Notes under the pieces: generated by a model | What the model was told of the DNA's origin: nothing | Seen by the model: the letters and a program-made list of their open reading frames with translations, nothing else | Databases searched by the model: none | DNA from: Rhizobium sp. 18065 | GTDB lineage: Bacteria > Pseudomonadota > Alphaproteobacteria > Rhizobiales > Rhizobiaceae | NCBI RefSeq assembly: GCF_902706095.1 | Contig: NZ_CACSJP010000005.1 | Span: 327,179-391,178, forward strand | DNA: 64,000 bases | Reading direction: 5' to 3' | Shown: positions 37,673 to 45,685 of the stretch, one piece after another | Numbering within the stretch: position 1 is the first letter of the stretch | Layout: the number at the start of each line of letters is the position of its first letter | Position numbers and translations under genes: made by a program

Positions 37673-37798
37673 ATGAAGATCAAGAACTCGCTGAAAGCGC
37701 TTAAGGCCCGTCACCGCGACAACCGTCTGGTTCGCCGCAAGGGTCGTGTTTACATCATCAACAAGATGAACCCGCGCTTCAAGGCTCGTCAGGGCTGA
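37673..37798 (+). CDS. rpmJ: 50S ribosomal protein L36 (cysteine-free form)
   Basis: A 41-residue basic protein, [20 protein letters not shown] followed by [20 protein letters not shown]. It is the YkgO-like L36 lacking the CxxC...C...H zinc site of the short form. It stands 179 bp after purK, with GGACCAGGAAA just before the ATG, and is probably monocistronic. Confidence 0.95.
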   Translation: MKIKNSLKALKARHRDNRLVRRKGRVYIINKMNPRFKARQG

Positions 37799-37916
37799 GG
37801 TTTCGGCGCAGCCTTCGTGGCGCGCCATGCCTGTGGGAATACCCCGCCGTACAGACGGCGTGTTGATTTCGTAAATTTGAGTTTGAAAGAAGGCGCAGAG
37901 GGATTATCGTCCCGGT

Positions 37917-38585
37917 ATGCGCCTTCTTTCGTTGCGACTCACCTCGACCGCCCTGACGCTCCCCGCCCTGCTCCCGAGCCTGCTCATCGCAGGAATTGCG
38001 GTTGCTCAGGTGCCTGATCAACCGTTTCCGGGGACAAGACCATCGGAACAGCCTTCGGTCGAGCAGGCGCCGGTCGAACAGGTGCCGCTCAAGGCAGCAG
38101 AAAAACCACGCGATCTCGACGGCATGCTGGCAGCACTCAAGCGCGAACGCAGTCCGCAGATTGCCCGGCAGCTGGCCAATTCCGTCATGGCCAAGTGGAA
38201 CACGTCGCAAAGCCCGACCGCCGACCTGCTGCTCGAATGGGCGAAGAAGGCGACCGACGAAAAGCGGACCGCCGCCGCCCTCGATTTTCTCGACCAGGCA
38301 ATCGCCCTGAACCCGGATTTTGTCGGCGCATGGAACCAGCGTGCAACGCTCCACTACACCATGGGCAACTACAAGAAATCCGTCTCCGACATCAACAAGG
38401 TGCTGGAACTGGAACCGCGCCACTTCGGCGCGCTGGCGGGTCTTGCCGCCATCCTTTCCGAGCGCGGCAGTCAGGAGGCCGCGCTGAAGGCCTGGGAACG
38501 GTATCTCGAGATCTATCCGGCCGACCGCGAGGCGCAGGAATTCGTCATCACGATCTCCGAAGAACTGGCCGGGACCCGGACCTGA
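37917..38585 (+). CDS. Secreted TPR-repeat protein
   Basis: A 222-residue protein with a signal peptide (RLTSTALTLPALLPSLLIAG, cleavage near VAQ), a Pro/Glu-rich spacer with GTRPSEQPSVEQAPVEQVPL-type repeats, and TPR units at about 115-215: TAAALDFLDQAIALNPDFVG, KSVSDINKVLELEPRHFGAL and EAALKAWERYLEIYPADREA. A periplasmic scaffold is likely; partner unknown. The next gene starts 87 bp on. Confidence 0.82.
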   Translation: MRLLSLRLTSTALTLPALLPSLLIAGIAVAQVPDQPFPGTRPSEQPSVEQAPVEQVPLKAAEKPRDLDGMLAALKRERSPQIARQLANSVMAKWNTSQSPTADLLLEWAKKATDEKRTAAALDFLDQAIALNPDFVGAWNQRATLHYTMGNYKKSVSDINKVLELEPRHFGALAGLAAILSERGSQEAALKAWERYLEIYPADREAQEFVITISEELAGTRT

Positions 38586-38672
38586 GGCTTTATCATCGGC
38601 AGGCCTTGACTGCCGGCGCCAGCGCCCGATCTTTCCAAGACATGCCCCGCCAATTCGAAAGCTGTCATCTCC

Positions 38673-39719
38673 TTGCCAATTCCCCTCAGACCAGGCCTGA
38701 TCGTGCTGGCCATCGTCGTCTTTCTGGCTGCACTCCTGCTTGTCCTCGCTGCCGCGACCTATATCCGCGCCAGGACGATCGAAGCGGCCTACCCGAACAC
38801 CGGCACATTGACCGATGTCGGCGGCTACCGGCTCAACGCGCTGCATGTGCCAGCAGGCCCGAATGCCGACCTGCCGCCGATCGTCTTCATCCACGGCGCA
38901 AGCGGCAACCTGCGTGACCAGGCCGGCGCCTTCCTGGCGCCGCTGGAAGGGCGGGCCGAGATGTTGTTCGTCGACCGGCCCGGCCATGGCTATTCCGAGC
39001 GTGGCGGCCCGGAAAATGACTTTCCCGACGGCCAGGCGCGCGCCATTGCCAGACTGATGGAGCTGAAGGGCATCGACCGGGCGATCATCGTCGGCCATTC
39101 CTTCGGCGGCGCGATCACCGCAAGCTTCGGCGTGCTGTTTCCCGACAAGACTGCCGGCCTGCTGTTCCTCGCGGCGGCAACCCATCCCTGGCCCGGCGGC
39201 GTAGACTGGTACTACCATCTTGCCTCGACGCCGATCATCGGCCCGATCTTTTGCCACACGCTGGCGCTGCATGCCGGCATGGCCAGGCTCGACGCGGCAA
39301 CCAGCCATGTCTTTGCGCCGAATGCACGCTCGCAGACCTATGCAGACGACACCGGCCCTGCGCTGGTGCTGAGACCGTCCACCTTCGAGGCCAATGCCAC
39401 GGACGTCGCCAACCTTCTCGACTATGTGACGCGCTTTGCACCGCGCTACAGAGAGATCGACAAGCCGACTGTTGTCATCACCGGAGACAGCGACGAGATC
39501 GTGCTGGAGGAGATCCATTCGCGCGGCCTTGCCCGCGACATCGCCGGATCGGAACTCGTCTGGGTCAAGGGTCTCGGCCACAAGCCGGACTATGTCGCAA
39601 CCGATCTGGTCATTGCGGCGATCGAGACACTCGCCGGCAAGCCGCGTGACCTGCAGGCCATGGCGCGGACCCTGGAGCCGACGCTTGCAGCCTCCATCGC
39701 GCTAAGTCCATCGCAGTAA
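38673..39719 (+). CDS. Membrane-anchored alpha/beta hydrolase
   Basis: A 348-residue product with an N-terminal membrane anchor (PGLIVLAIVVFLAALLLVLA, about residues 7-26) and a hydrolase domain: oxyanion HGASGN near 76, RPGHGYSERG near 105, the nucleophile GHSFGG near 147, Asp in VVITGDSDEIV near 270, and His in KGLGHKPDYV near 295. The substrate is not evident. Start is uncertain: the TTG at 38673 keeps the full anchor; a GTG at 38703 would shorten it. Confidence 0.82.
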   Translation: MPIPLRPGLIVLAIVVFLAALLLVLAAATYIRARTIEAAYPNTGTLTDVGGYRLNALHVPAGPNADLPPIVFIHGASGNLRDQAGAFLAPLEGRAEMLFVDRPGHGYSERGGPENDFPDGQARAIARLMELKGIDRAIIVGHSFGGAITASFGVLFPDKTAGLLFLAAATHPWPGGVDWYYHLASTPIIGPIFCHTLALHAGMARLDAATSHVFAPNARSQTYADDTGPALVLRPSTFEANATDVANLLDYVTRFAPRYREIDKPTVVITGDSDEIVLEEIHSRGLARDIAGSELVWVKGLGHKPDYVATDLVIAAIETLAGKPRDLQAMARTLEPTLAASIALSPSQ

Positions 39720-39734
39720 CCCATCGCATGAAAA

Positions 39735-39757
39735 AAGCCGCCAGAAGGCGGCTTTTC
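39735..39757. terminator. Bidirectional terminator between hydrolase gene and pyk
   Basis: AAGCCGCC (39735-39742) and GGCGGCTT (39747-39754) around AGAA, with A-rich and T-rich flanks on both sides, between convergent genes. Confidence 0.85.
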
Positions 39758-39779
39758 CAAGTCATGCGGTGAAGTCCGA

Positions 39780-41219
39780 TCAGATGCCCGACTGGCCGTC
39801 AGCGCCGATATAGGCGATGCGCAGCATGTTGGTTGCGCCCGGCGTTCCGAGCGGCACACCGGCCGAGATGATGATGCGGTCTGCCGGCTTGCCGAAACCT
39901 TCCTCGACCACGATGCGGCAGGCGCCGTTGACCATGTCGTCGAGATCCGAAGGCTCCTTTGCCACGACGCAGTGCAGGCCCCAGACCACCGACAGGCGGC
40001 GCGCCGTCTGGATGACCGGCGACAGCGCGATGATCGGCACTTCCGGACGCTCGCGCGAGGCGCGCAGGCCGGTATTGCCCGACGATGTGTAACAGACGAT
40101 GGCGGTCAGCTTCAGCGTCTCGGCGATCTGGCGGGCAGCCAGCGAAATCGCATCGGCGCCTGTTGCTTCCGGCTGGGCACGCTGGGCGTAGATGATGCCC
40201 GGATAGTGCGGCTCGCGCTCGACCGTGTGGGCAATCGACGCCATGGTGGCGACGGCTTCGACCGGATACTGGCCGGAAGCCGATTCGGCCGACAGCATGA
40301 TGGCGTCCGCACCTTCGAAGACGGCGGTCGCAACGTCCGAGACTTCGGCGCGGGTCGGAACCGGTGCGGTGATCATCGATTCGAGCATCTGGGTGGCAAC
40401 GACCACCGGCTTGCCTTCGCGGCGGCAGGCGCGGATCAGCTGCTTCTGGATGCCCGGAACGCGTTCCAGCGGCATTTCCACGCCAAGGTCGCCACGGGCA
40501 ACCATCAGGGCGTCGGAGAGCTCGATGATTTCATCGATACGCTCGATAGCCTGCGGCTTTTCGATCTTCGACATCAGGCCGACGCGACCCTTGGCGATCT
40601 TGCGCACTTCGGCCAGATCTTCCGGCCGCTGGATAAACGACAGCGCAACCCAGTCGACGTCATTGGTCGCCAGAACGGCATCCAGGTCGGCCCGGTCCTT
40701 GTCGGTCAGAACGCCGGTTGCCAGAATGGTATCAGGCAGGCTGACACCCTTGCGGTCGGAAATCTTCGTGCCGGACACGACTTCGGTGACGATGGTCTTG
40801 CCGTCGCACTTGACGGCCTTGAGGTGCAGCTTGCCGTCATCGATCAGCAGGCGGTCGCCGACATTGACCGATTCCATGATTTCCGGATGCGGCAGGTAGA
40901 CGCGGGTCGCGTCGCCAGGCGCTTCGTTGCTGTCGAGCGTGAATGTCTGGCCCGGCTTCAACTCGACCGTGGTCTCGGCAAATTTGCCGACGCGCAGCTT
41001 CGGACCCTGAAGGTCGGCAAGAATGCCGATCGGACGGCCGCAGGCGGCTTCGACACTGCGAATGCGCTGGATCAGCGTCCGCAGCATCTCATGGCTCGAA
41101 TGGCTCATGTTGATACGGAAAAGATCGGCACCGGCTTCATGAAGTTTCCGGATCATCGCCTCGTCGGAAGAGGCTGGTCCGAGCGTTGCAAGGATCTTTA
41201 CTTTGCGGTTGCGCTTCAT
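39780..41219 (-). CDS. pyk: Pyruvate kinase
   Basis: This enzyme transfers phosphate from PEP to ADP, giving pyruvate. The 479-residue protein has KILATLGPASSDEAMIRKL at residues 8-26, RINMSHSSHE near 34, LADLQGPKLRVGKF near 68, the active-site lysine in LMSKIEKPQAIERIDEII near 216, MVARGDLGVEMP near 240 and ATQMLESMI near 274. The ATG overlaps the DUF1036 stop by one base, so the two are co-translated. Confidence 0.97.
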   Translation of the reverse strand: MKRNRKVKILATLGPASSDEAMIRKLHEAGADLFRINMSHSSHEMLRTLIQRIRSVEAACGRPIGILADLQGPKLRVGKFAETTVELKPGQTFTLDSNEAPGDATRVYLPHPEIMESVNVGDRLLIDDGKLHLKAVKCDGKTIVTEVVSGTKISDRKGVSLPDTILATGVLTDKDRADLDAVLATNDVDWVALSFIQRPEDLAEVRKIAKGRVGLMSKIEKPQAIERIDEIIELSDALMVARGDLGVEMPLERVPGIQKQLIRACRREGKPVVVATQMLESMITAPVPTRAEVSDVATAVFEGADAIMLSAESASGQYPVEAVATMASIAHTVEREPHYPGIIYAQRAQPEATGADAISLAARQIAETLKLTAIVCYTSSGNTGLRASRERPEVPIIALSPVIQTARRLSVVWGLHCVVAKEPSDLDDMVNGACRIVVEEGFGKPADRIIISAGVPLGTPGATNMLRIAYIGADGQSGI

Positions 41220-41725
41220 CAGTTCTGGCTTTCTTGCGTGCCCGACGTATCGGAGAGCTGGACCATCCAGCTGCCCTGCCGGCCGGTGTCATATTCTTTG
41301 AATCCCATCTGCTGATAGCCGCGCGCAAAGCAGTCGTTCACGCCCACGATCTTGAACTCGTTCTCGGCGACACACATATTGATGTCACCGGCCCATCGTC
41401 CGCCGCGGGCCGCGTCTTCAGCATAGAGATAATAGTAGCGCGACTGCAGTTCGCCTTCGATCAACGTGGCGCATGTGCCAGCCGGCACCTGCCACCAGCC
41501 TTCGGTAATCCAGCCTTCTTCGGCTCGATATCCAACGGAAACGCCGACCAAATTCTGTGTCCCATTGCAGACCCTGAATTCGGCGTGGGCAGCACTTGCG
41601 GCCATGAACGGCGCGAGCAAGGCTCCTACGAGAAGAAGGGGCTTTAAAAAACGCGCGGCAGCGCGGTCGCAAGTCTGTCGATGTTGCTTCTGCACGATTG
41701 CCGCCGGAACTCCATAAATGCGCAT
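41219..41725 (-). CDS. Secreted DUF1036 protein
   Basis: A 168-residue protein with a signal peptide (PLLLVGALLAPFMAASAAHA, cleavage just after) and a DUF1036 domain containing four cysteines (FRVCNGT, AGTCATL, NMCVAEN, NDCFARG), probably two disulfides in the periplasm, and YYYLYAEDAARGGRWAGDIN. Function is unknown. It ends one base into pyk, an association found in Rhizobiales. Confidence 0.88.
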   Translation of the reverse strand: MRIYGVPAAIVQKQHRQTCDRAAARFLKPLLLVGALLAPFMAASAAHAEFRVCNGTQNLVGVSVGYRAEEGWITEGWWQVPAGTCATLIEGELQSRYYYLYAEDAARGGRWAGDINMCVAENEFKIVGVNDCFARGYQQMGFKEYDTGRQGSWMVQLSDTSGTQESQN

Positions 41726-41788
41726 TGGATGCCTTCTTGCGATGATGACCCAAGAATGTCAACGCAACTCTAATCGATTATAATTCCC

Positions 41789-41847
41789 ACCTCGGGTCAG
41801 GGTTGGAACCATCATGTCCGATCTTGGCACAAACGTGACCGAGGTGA
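41789..41847. promoter_or_regulatory. Inverted repeat in divergent promoter region
   Basis: CACCTCGGGTCA (41789-41800) and TGACCGAGGTG (41837-41847) are inverted repeats with one extra G in the left arm, 36 bp apart. They lie between the DUF1036-pyk unit and the + strand amidohydrolase gene, and could be paired operator half-sites. Confidence 0.4.
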
Positions 41848-41910
41848 AAGCTTGCGCTCCCTATTCCCCCATGCGATCAAACCCATCTAGCATGAGATGG
41901 CTTCGAACTG

Positions 41911-42753
41911 ATGAATGAATTCCCACCTTTCGAAATTGTAGACGGCCGATATGACAACGGCTTGATCCTGCTTGCCGATCACGCGACCAATCATCTTCCG
42001 CCCCGCTACGACCGCCTCGGCCTGCCGGATTCGGCATTCGAGCGCCATATCGCCTATGACATCGGCATCGAGGCGCTGACCCGTGCGCTGGCCGCCCGCC
42101 TGAATGCGCCGGCGGTCATGTCCCGTTACTCCCGCCTGCTGATCGATCCGAATCGCGGCGAGGACGACCCGACCATCATCATGCGCATCTCCGATGGGGC
42201 GATCATCCCGGGCAATCATCCGATTGCGCCCGACGAATGGCAGCACCGGATCGAGACGTTTCACCGGCCCTATCATCGCGCCGTCGAAGAGACGATCGAA
42301 AGGGTTGCGTTAACCTCCGGCAAGGCGCCGCTCGTGCTGTCGCTACATTCCTACACCCCGGCCTGGAAGGGCGTTGCCCGTCCCTGGCATGCAGCCGTGC
42401 TGTGGGACACCGATCATCGCGCGGTCCGCCCGCTGATCGATTTGCTGAGCGCACCGGGCGATATCCTGGTTGGCAACAACGAACCCTATGACGGTGCACT
42501 CAAGGGCGACACGATGTATCGTCATTGTATGACCCGGGGCATACCGCATGCCCTGCTGGAAGTGCGCCAGGATCTGATCGGCCACGAGGATGGCGTGCTC
42601 GCATGGGCCGATCGCCTGGCACCGATCTTTTCAAGGATGAATGCCGACCCTGCCCTTCATCGCTATGAGGTCCACGCCTCGCGGACTGGTCCCTATCCGG
42701 CGATTTCGGCAGACCCCTTATCCGAAACACCTCTTGAGGAGTGTGCATCATGA
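41911..42753 (+). CDS. N-formylglutamate amidohydrolase family protein
   Basis: A 280-residue protein with LLADHATNHLPPRYDRLGLP at residues 20-39, FERHIAYDIGIEALTRALAA near 43, RLLIDPNRGEDDPTII near 75 and LSLHSYTPAW near 143, all matching the N-formylglutamate amidohydrolase family, which releases formate in the five-step histidine-degradation route. No hut genes are adjacent, so histidine use is not established and the substrate may differ. Its stop overlaps the DUF1244 start by 4 bp. Confidence 0.85.
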   Translation: MNEFPPFEIVDGRYDNGLILLADHATNHLPPRYDRLGLPDSAFERHIAYDIGIEALTRALAARLNAPAVMSRYSRLLIDPNRGEDDPTIIMRISDGAIIPGNHPIAPDEWQHRIETFHRPYHRAVEETIERVALTSGKAPLVLSLHSYTPAWKGVARPWHAAVLWDTDHRAVRPLIDLLSAPGDILVGNNEPYDGALKGDTMYRHCMTRGIPHALLEVRQDLIGHEDGVLAWADRLAPIFSRMNADPALHRYEVHASRTGPYPAISADPLSETPLEECAS

Positions 42754-43055
42754 CAAAGCTCAGCCAGCAGCAGCAGATCGAGTTCGAAGCGGCTGCCTTT
42801 CGCCGCCTCGTCGCCCATCTGCGCGAGCGCTCCGATGTGCAGAACATCGACCTGATGAACCTCGCCGGCTTCTGCCGCAACTGTCTGTCCAACTGGTATC
42901 TCGACGCCGCGAAGGAGGCAGGTACCCCGCTGACGCGCGACGAATCCCGCGAGATCGTCTATGGCATGCCCTATGACGAGTGGAAGGCACTGCATCAGCA
43001 GGAAGCCGACGATAAAAAGAAAGCCGCCTTCGAACAGAACCGGCCGAAGGAGTGA
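42750..43055 (+). CDS. DUF1244 family protein
   Basis: A 101-residue protein with RRLVAHLRERSDVQNIDLMN, then LAGFCRNCLSNWYLDAAKEA (a CxxC pair) and REIVYGMPYDEWKALHQQEA, as in DUF1244 proteins of unknown function. GAGGAG lies 8 nt before the ATG at 42750, which overlaps the previous stop. Confidence 0.85.
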   Translation: MTKLSQQQQIEFEAAAFRRLVAHLRERSDVQNIDLMNLAGFCRNCLSNWYLDAAKEAGTPLTRDESREIVYGMPYDEWKALHQQEADDKKKAAFEQNRPKE

Positions 43056-43145
43056 TCGACTCTGCGTCTTTGGGACTTGACGCGGGGCCTCGTTCACGGC
43101 AGTTCATCGCCACCGATAAAATTCCCGCTACCAAGGAGATTGCCC

Positions 43146-43415
43146 ATGTCTGATGCTGCCCACGGCGTCGCCCGCGACCAGCTCCGCGCCTTTGTTGAGC
43201 GCATCGAGCGTCTCGAAGAAGAAAAGAAGACCATCGCCGACGACATCAAGGACGTCTATGGCGAAGCCAAGTCCATGGGCTTCGACACCAAGATCCTCAA
43301 GAAGGTCATCGCCCTTCGCAAGAAGGACGACCAGGAACGCATGGAAGAGGACCTGATCCTCGACACCTATTTGCATGCACTCGGCATGATCGAAAATCCG
43401 CCGGAAGCCGAATAA
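43146..43415 (+). CDS. gapR: GapR nucleoid-associated protein (DUF2312)
   Basis: GapR forms clamps on overtwisted, AT-rich DNA and is required for replication and division in Caulobacter. The 89-residue protein has the family's near-invariant core: [20 protein letters not shown], then [20 protein letters not shown] and [23 protein letters not shown] at 43146 follows AGGAG by 7 nt; an in-frame start at 43077 adds non-family residues. It is followed by its own terminator. Confidence 0.95.
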   Translation: MSDAAHGVARDQLRAFVERIERLEEEKKTIADDIKDVYGEAKSMGFDTKILKKVIALRKKDDQERMEEDLILDTYLHALGMIENPPEAE

Positions 43416-43435
43416 GCGCTTTCAGCCGACATCAG

Positions 43436-43462
43436 AAACCCGCCCTCGTGGCGGGTTTTTTG
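43436..43462 (+). terminator. Intrinsic terminator after gapR
   Basis: AAACCCGCC (43436-43444) and GGCGGGTTT (43450-43458) around CTCGT, followed by TTTT. Confidence 0.9.
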
Positions 43463-43507
43463 TTGCTGCAATCAACCGGCATCAAAGATGGAGCAGACTT
43501 GGGCAAG

Positions 43508-43528
43508 GCCATAGAGGTGATCTATGGC
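43508..43528. repeat. Isolated 8-bp hairpin between two terminators
   Basis: GCCATAGA and TCTATGGC arms around GGTGA. It stands alone between the gapR and DUF882 terminators; no gene uses it obviously. Confidence 0.4.
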
Positions 43529-43556
43529 GGCCCGGCAATTTTCCCGGTCACAAACG

Positions 43557-43581
43557 AAAAACCCGCCACAAGGGCGGGTTT
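43557..43581 (-). terminator. Intrinsic terminator of the DUF882 gene
   Basis: On the minus strand AACCCGCC and GGCGGGTT pair around CTTGT and are followed by TTTC. It begins 25 nt after the DUF882 stop. Confidence 0.85.
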
Positions 43582-43605
43582 CGTGTCTCTGAATGTGCGA
43601 CCTGT

Positions 43606-45501
43606 TTAGGACTTGGGTTGGCCGAAACGGCTTGGATCGACCGAAGTCGCCCCCTGCTTGAAGCCGACCGGAATGGCCGCACCCGGAGCGCTCAGCGAGC
43701 GGGCAACGATGCGCGGCGCCTTGACCGGCTTGCTCACCGTCGCAAACGTATCCTTGCTCAGCGCCCATTGCGTGATCATGCTCTTGGTCAGCTTTGCGCC
43801 ACCGGTCATTGCCATGCGTGCCTGCTCGGCCTCAAGTTCGCTCGGACGACCACCCTTGGTCGGCAGGCCCGCCTCGACACCATCGGCCTGGCCGACCGGC
43901 GTATCGAACATGTCGCCGAACTGAGTCTCGGGTTCGGCTGCTTCTTCGCGGTCGATCGAGGCAACTTCGATATAACGTGCTGGCTGCTGCGGCTGCGCGG
44001 CGGGCGCATCCTCGACCTTGGCCACCACTGTCATGTCCTTCGGATAGGCTGCCGGAACCGGAGCTGCTGCCATCTCGGGCTGCGCATTGCCCTTCTCCAG
44101 CGCTTCCGCTGCTTCCGGAGACAGGATTGCCTGCTCGACTTCGTCAACCTCCGCCTCAATCTCCGAGTCCGCGCTCGCCAGCAGGGCTTCGGCAACCGAT
44201 GGGCGCACAGACGGGACAGGAACCGTCATGCCGTCAGCCAGCACAGCACCCTCGGTCATGGCCGGATCGATAGATGCCGTCATCACATTCGCAGCAGCGC
44301 TCTGTTCCGCATTGCCAGGCATGCCTCGCGGTCCGAGCAATGTCGGGATCGGGATCTTGACGGCCTGCAGATCGGCAAATTCGCTGGTTGGCGCCTCGAC
44401 CGGAACCGGCACGCCGCTGGCGACCTGGCTGAGCGCATCCTCGGCTGCATTGCGGGGCGGCTGATAAAGCGCAACGGCAAGACTTGCGTCGGCCTGCTTC
44501 AGCGAAGGCCGCGCCTGCGGCACAGGCAGCGCCGCAAGCGACGGCTGCTCGACACCCGGCAGGGCACTGGCGACCATCACCGGTTCGGCGGCGGTGACGA
44601 CGGCTGGCGCCGGCTCCTCGCGCTGCGGCTGCGTGGCAACGGCGGGACGCTCGGCCGGCACGCTGACATCTTCTTCCTCGTCCTCGTCGCCACCACCAAA
44701 CAGCATGGCAAGCAGGTTCTTCGAACGCGACGGGCTTTTGGCTTCCGCCATCAGGATCGTATTGCCGGAGGCCAGACGCTTCTTGTACTCGGCCATGGCT
44801 TGTTGATAGCCCGGCAGCGGCTTGCCATCCGAAGGAAGGTGAACCGTCTTGCCATCGGGGAACAGGCGCACGAGATCCTGGCGGTTCATCCGCGGCCATG
44901 CGCGCACGCCGCCGACATCCAGATGCACAAACGGCGAACCGGAATTCGGATAATAACCGACGCCACCGGCCTGCAGCTTTACGCCATTCTCACGAATCGT
45001 CTTCAGCGAAACACCGGGAATGTAGAAGTCCATCGCAGTGCCGCGCATGTGCTGGCTTTCCTTGGCCACGCCTTTCGAGCGTGACCGCAGCATGGCGTTT
45101 GTCTGCGGCGAGCGATAGCCGGAGACGGCCTTGATATAACCCTTGCCGCCGGAGCGCTTGTAGACTTCCCACACCAGATCGAACAGGCGTGGATCCATCT
45201 TGGTCGGCTCGTTGCGACGCCAGTCCCGGAGAATGTAGTTGAGTTGTTTCAGACCCTTCGGGTCGTAGCGGCCATTGCGCTTGAACGTGATCGACGCTTT
45301 TTCGCCCGTGTGGACGAATTCGATGTTCAGCGTCCGGGTTTCGGCCGAAGCCGTCCGGGCCGTGCCAACAAGCGCAAACGCACTGATAAAAAACATCGCG
45401 AACAGCGGCAGCATGAGCCTCTTCGCGAAATGCGCGCAAGCAATCCGGGCCAAGCGCCCGTTTTGCTTATGAGGCGCGCTAATGTCCTGCGATGTATGCA
45501 A
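43606..45501 (-). CDS. DUF882 (YcbK/M15-like) peptidase-fold envelope protein with long Ala/Pro/Glu-rich tail
   Basis: A 631-residue secreted protein. A signal peptide (LFAMFFISAFALVGTARTAS) is followed by a YcbK-like metallopeptidase domain at about 55-245: VSGYRSPQTNAMLRS, SQHMRGTAMDFYIPG with the HxxxxAxD metal site, and GSPFVHLDVGGVRAWPR with the second His. Family members cut or bind peptidoglycan. The remaining 380 residues are low-complexity Ala/Val/Pro/Glu with recurring PxVRPS and VPVPxxRP segments. This tail is unusually long and likely spans the envelope or binds partners. The promoter region carries repeated GCTTAnC sites. Confidence 0.85.
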   Translation of the reverse strand: MHTSQDISAPHKQNGRLARIACAHFAKRLMLPLFAMFFISAFALVGTARTASAETRTLNIEFVHTGEKASITFKRNGRYDPKGLKQLNYILRDWRRNEPTKMDPRLFDLVWEVYKRSGGKGYIKAVSGYRSPQTNAMLRSRSKGVAKESQHMRGTAMDFYIPGVSLKTIRENGVKLQAGGVGYYPNSGSPFVHLDVGGVRAWPRMNRQDLVRLFPDGKTVHLPSDGKPLPGYQQAMAEYKKRLASGNTILMAEAKSPSRSKNLLAMLFGGGDEDEEEDVSVPAERPAVATQPQREEPAPAVVTAAEPVMVASALPGVEQPSLAALPVPQARPSLKQADASLAVALYQPPRNAAEDALSQVASGVPVPVEAPTSEFADLQAVKIPIPTLLGPRGMPGNAEQSAAANVMTASIDPAMTEGAVLADGMTVPVPSVRPSVAEALLASADSEIEAEVDEVEQAILSPEAAEALEKGNAQPEMAAAPVPAAYPKDMTVVAKVEDAPAAQPQQPARYIEVASIDREEAAEPETQFGDMFDTPVGQADGVEAGLPTKGGRPSELEAEQARMAMTGGAKLTKSMITQWALSKDTFATVSKPVKAPRIVARSLSAPGAAIPVGFKQGATSVDPSRFGQPKS

Positions 45502-45637
45502 TGCAATCCCCGTCCAAAGACTACGTCCCAGGCAAACTCAAATGAATGTCAAATGCGGTCTTAGCATGGCAAATCTGCCACAGATCCGCAAGCAATCCAT
45601 ATATAGTGAACGCTTGCCTAACAAGTGCTTAGCATGT

Positions 45638-45657
45638 GGTAAGCGATTAAGCTTACC
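45638..45657. promoter_or_regulatory. Palindromic operator-like site upstream of the DUF882 gene
   Basis: GGTAAGC (45638-45644), six bases, GCTTACC (45651-45657). Related half-sites GCTTGCC (45612) and GCTTAGC (45628) give four copies of a GCTTRnC-type motif within 46 bp, about 115-135 bp upstream of the DUF882 ATG. Confidence 0.45.
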
Positions 45658-45685
45658 CCAGAGTTAACACTGGACGAAGTCGGAA

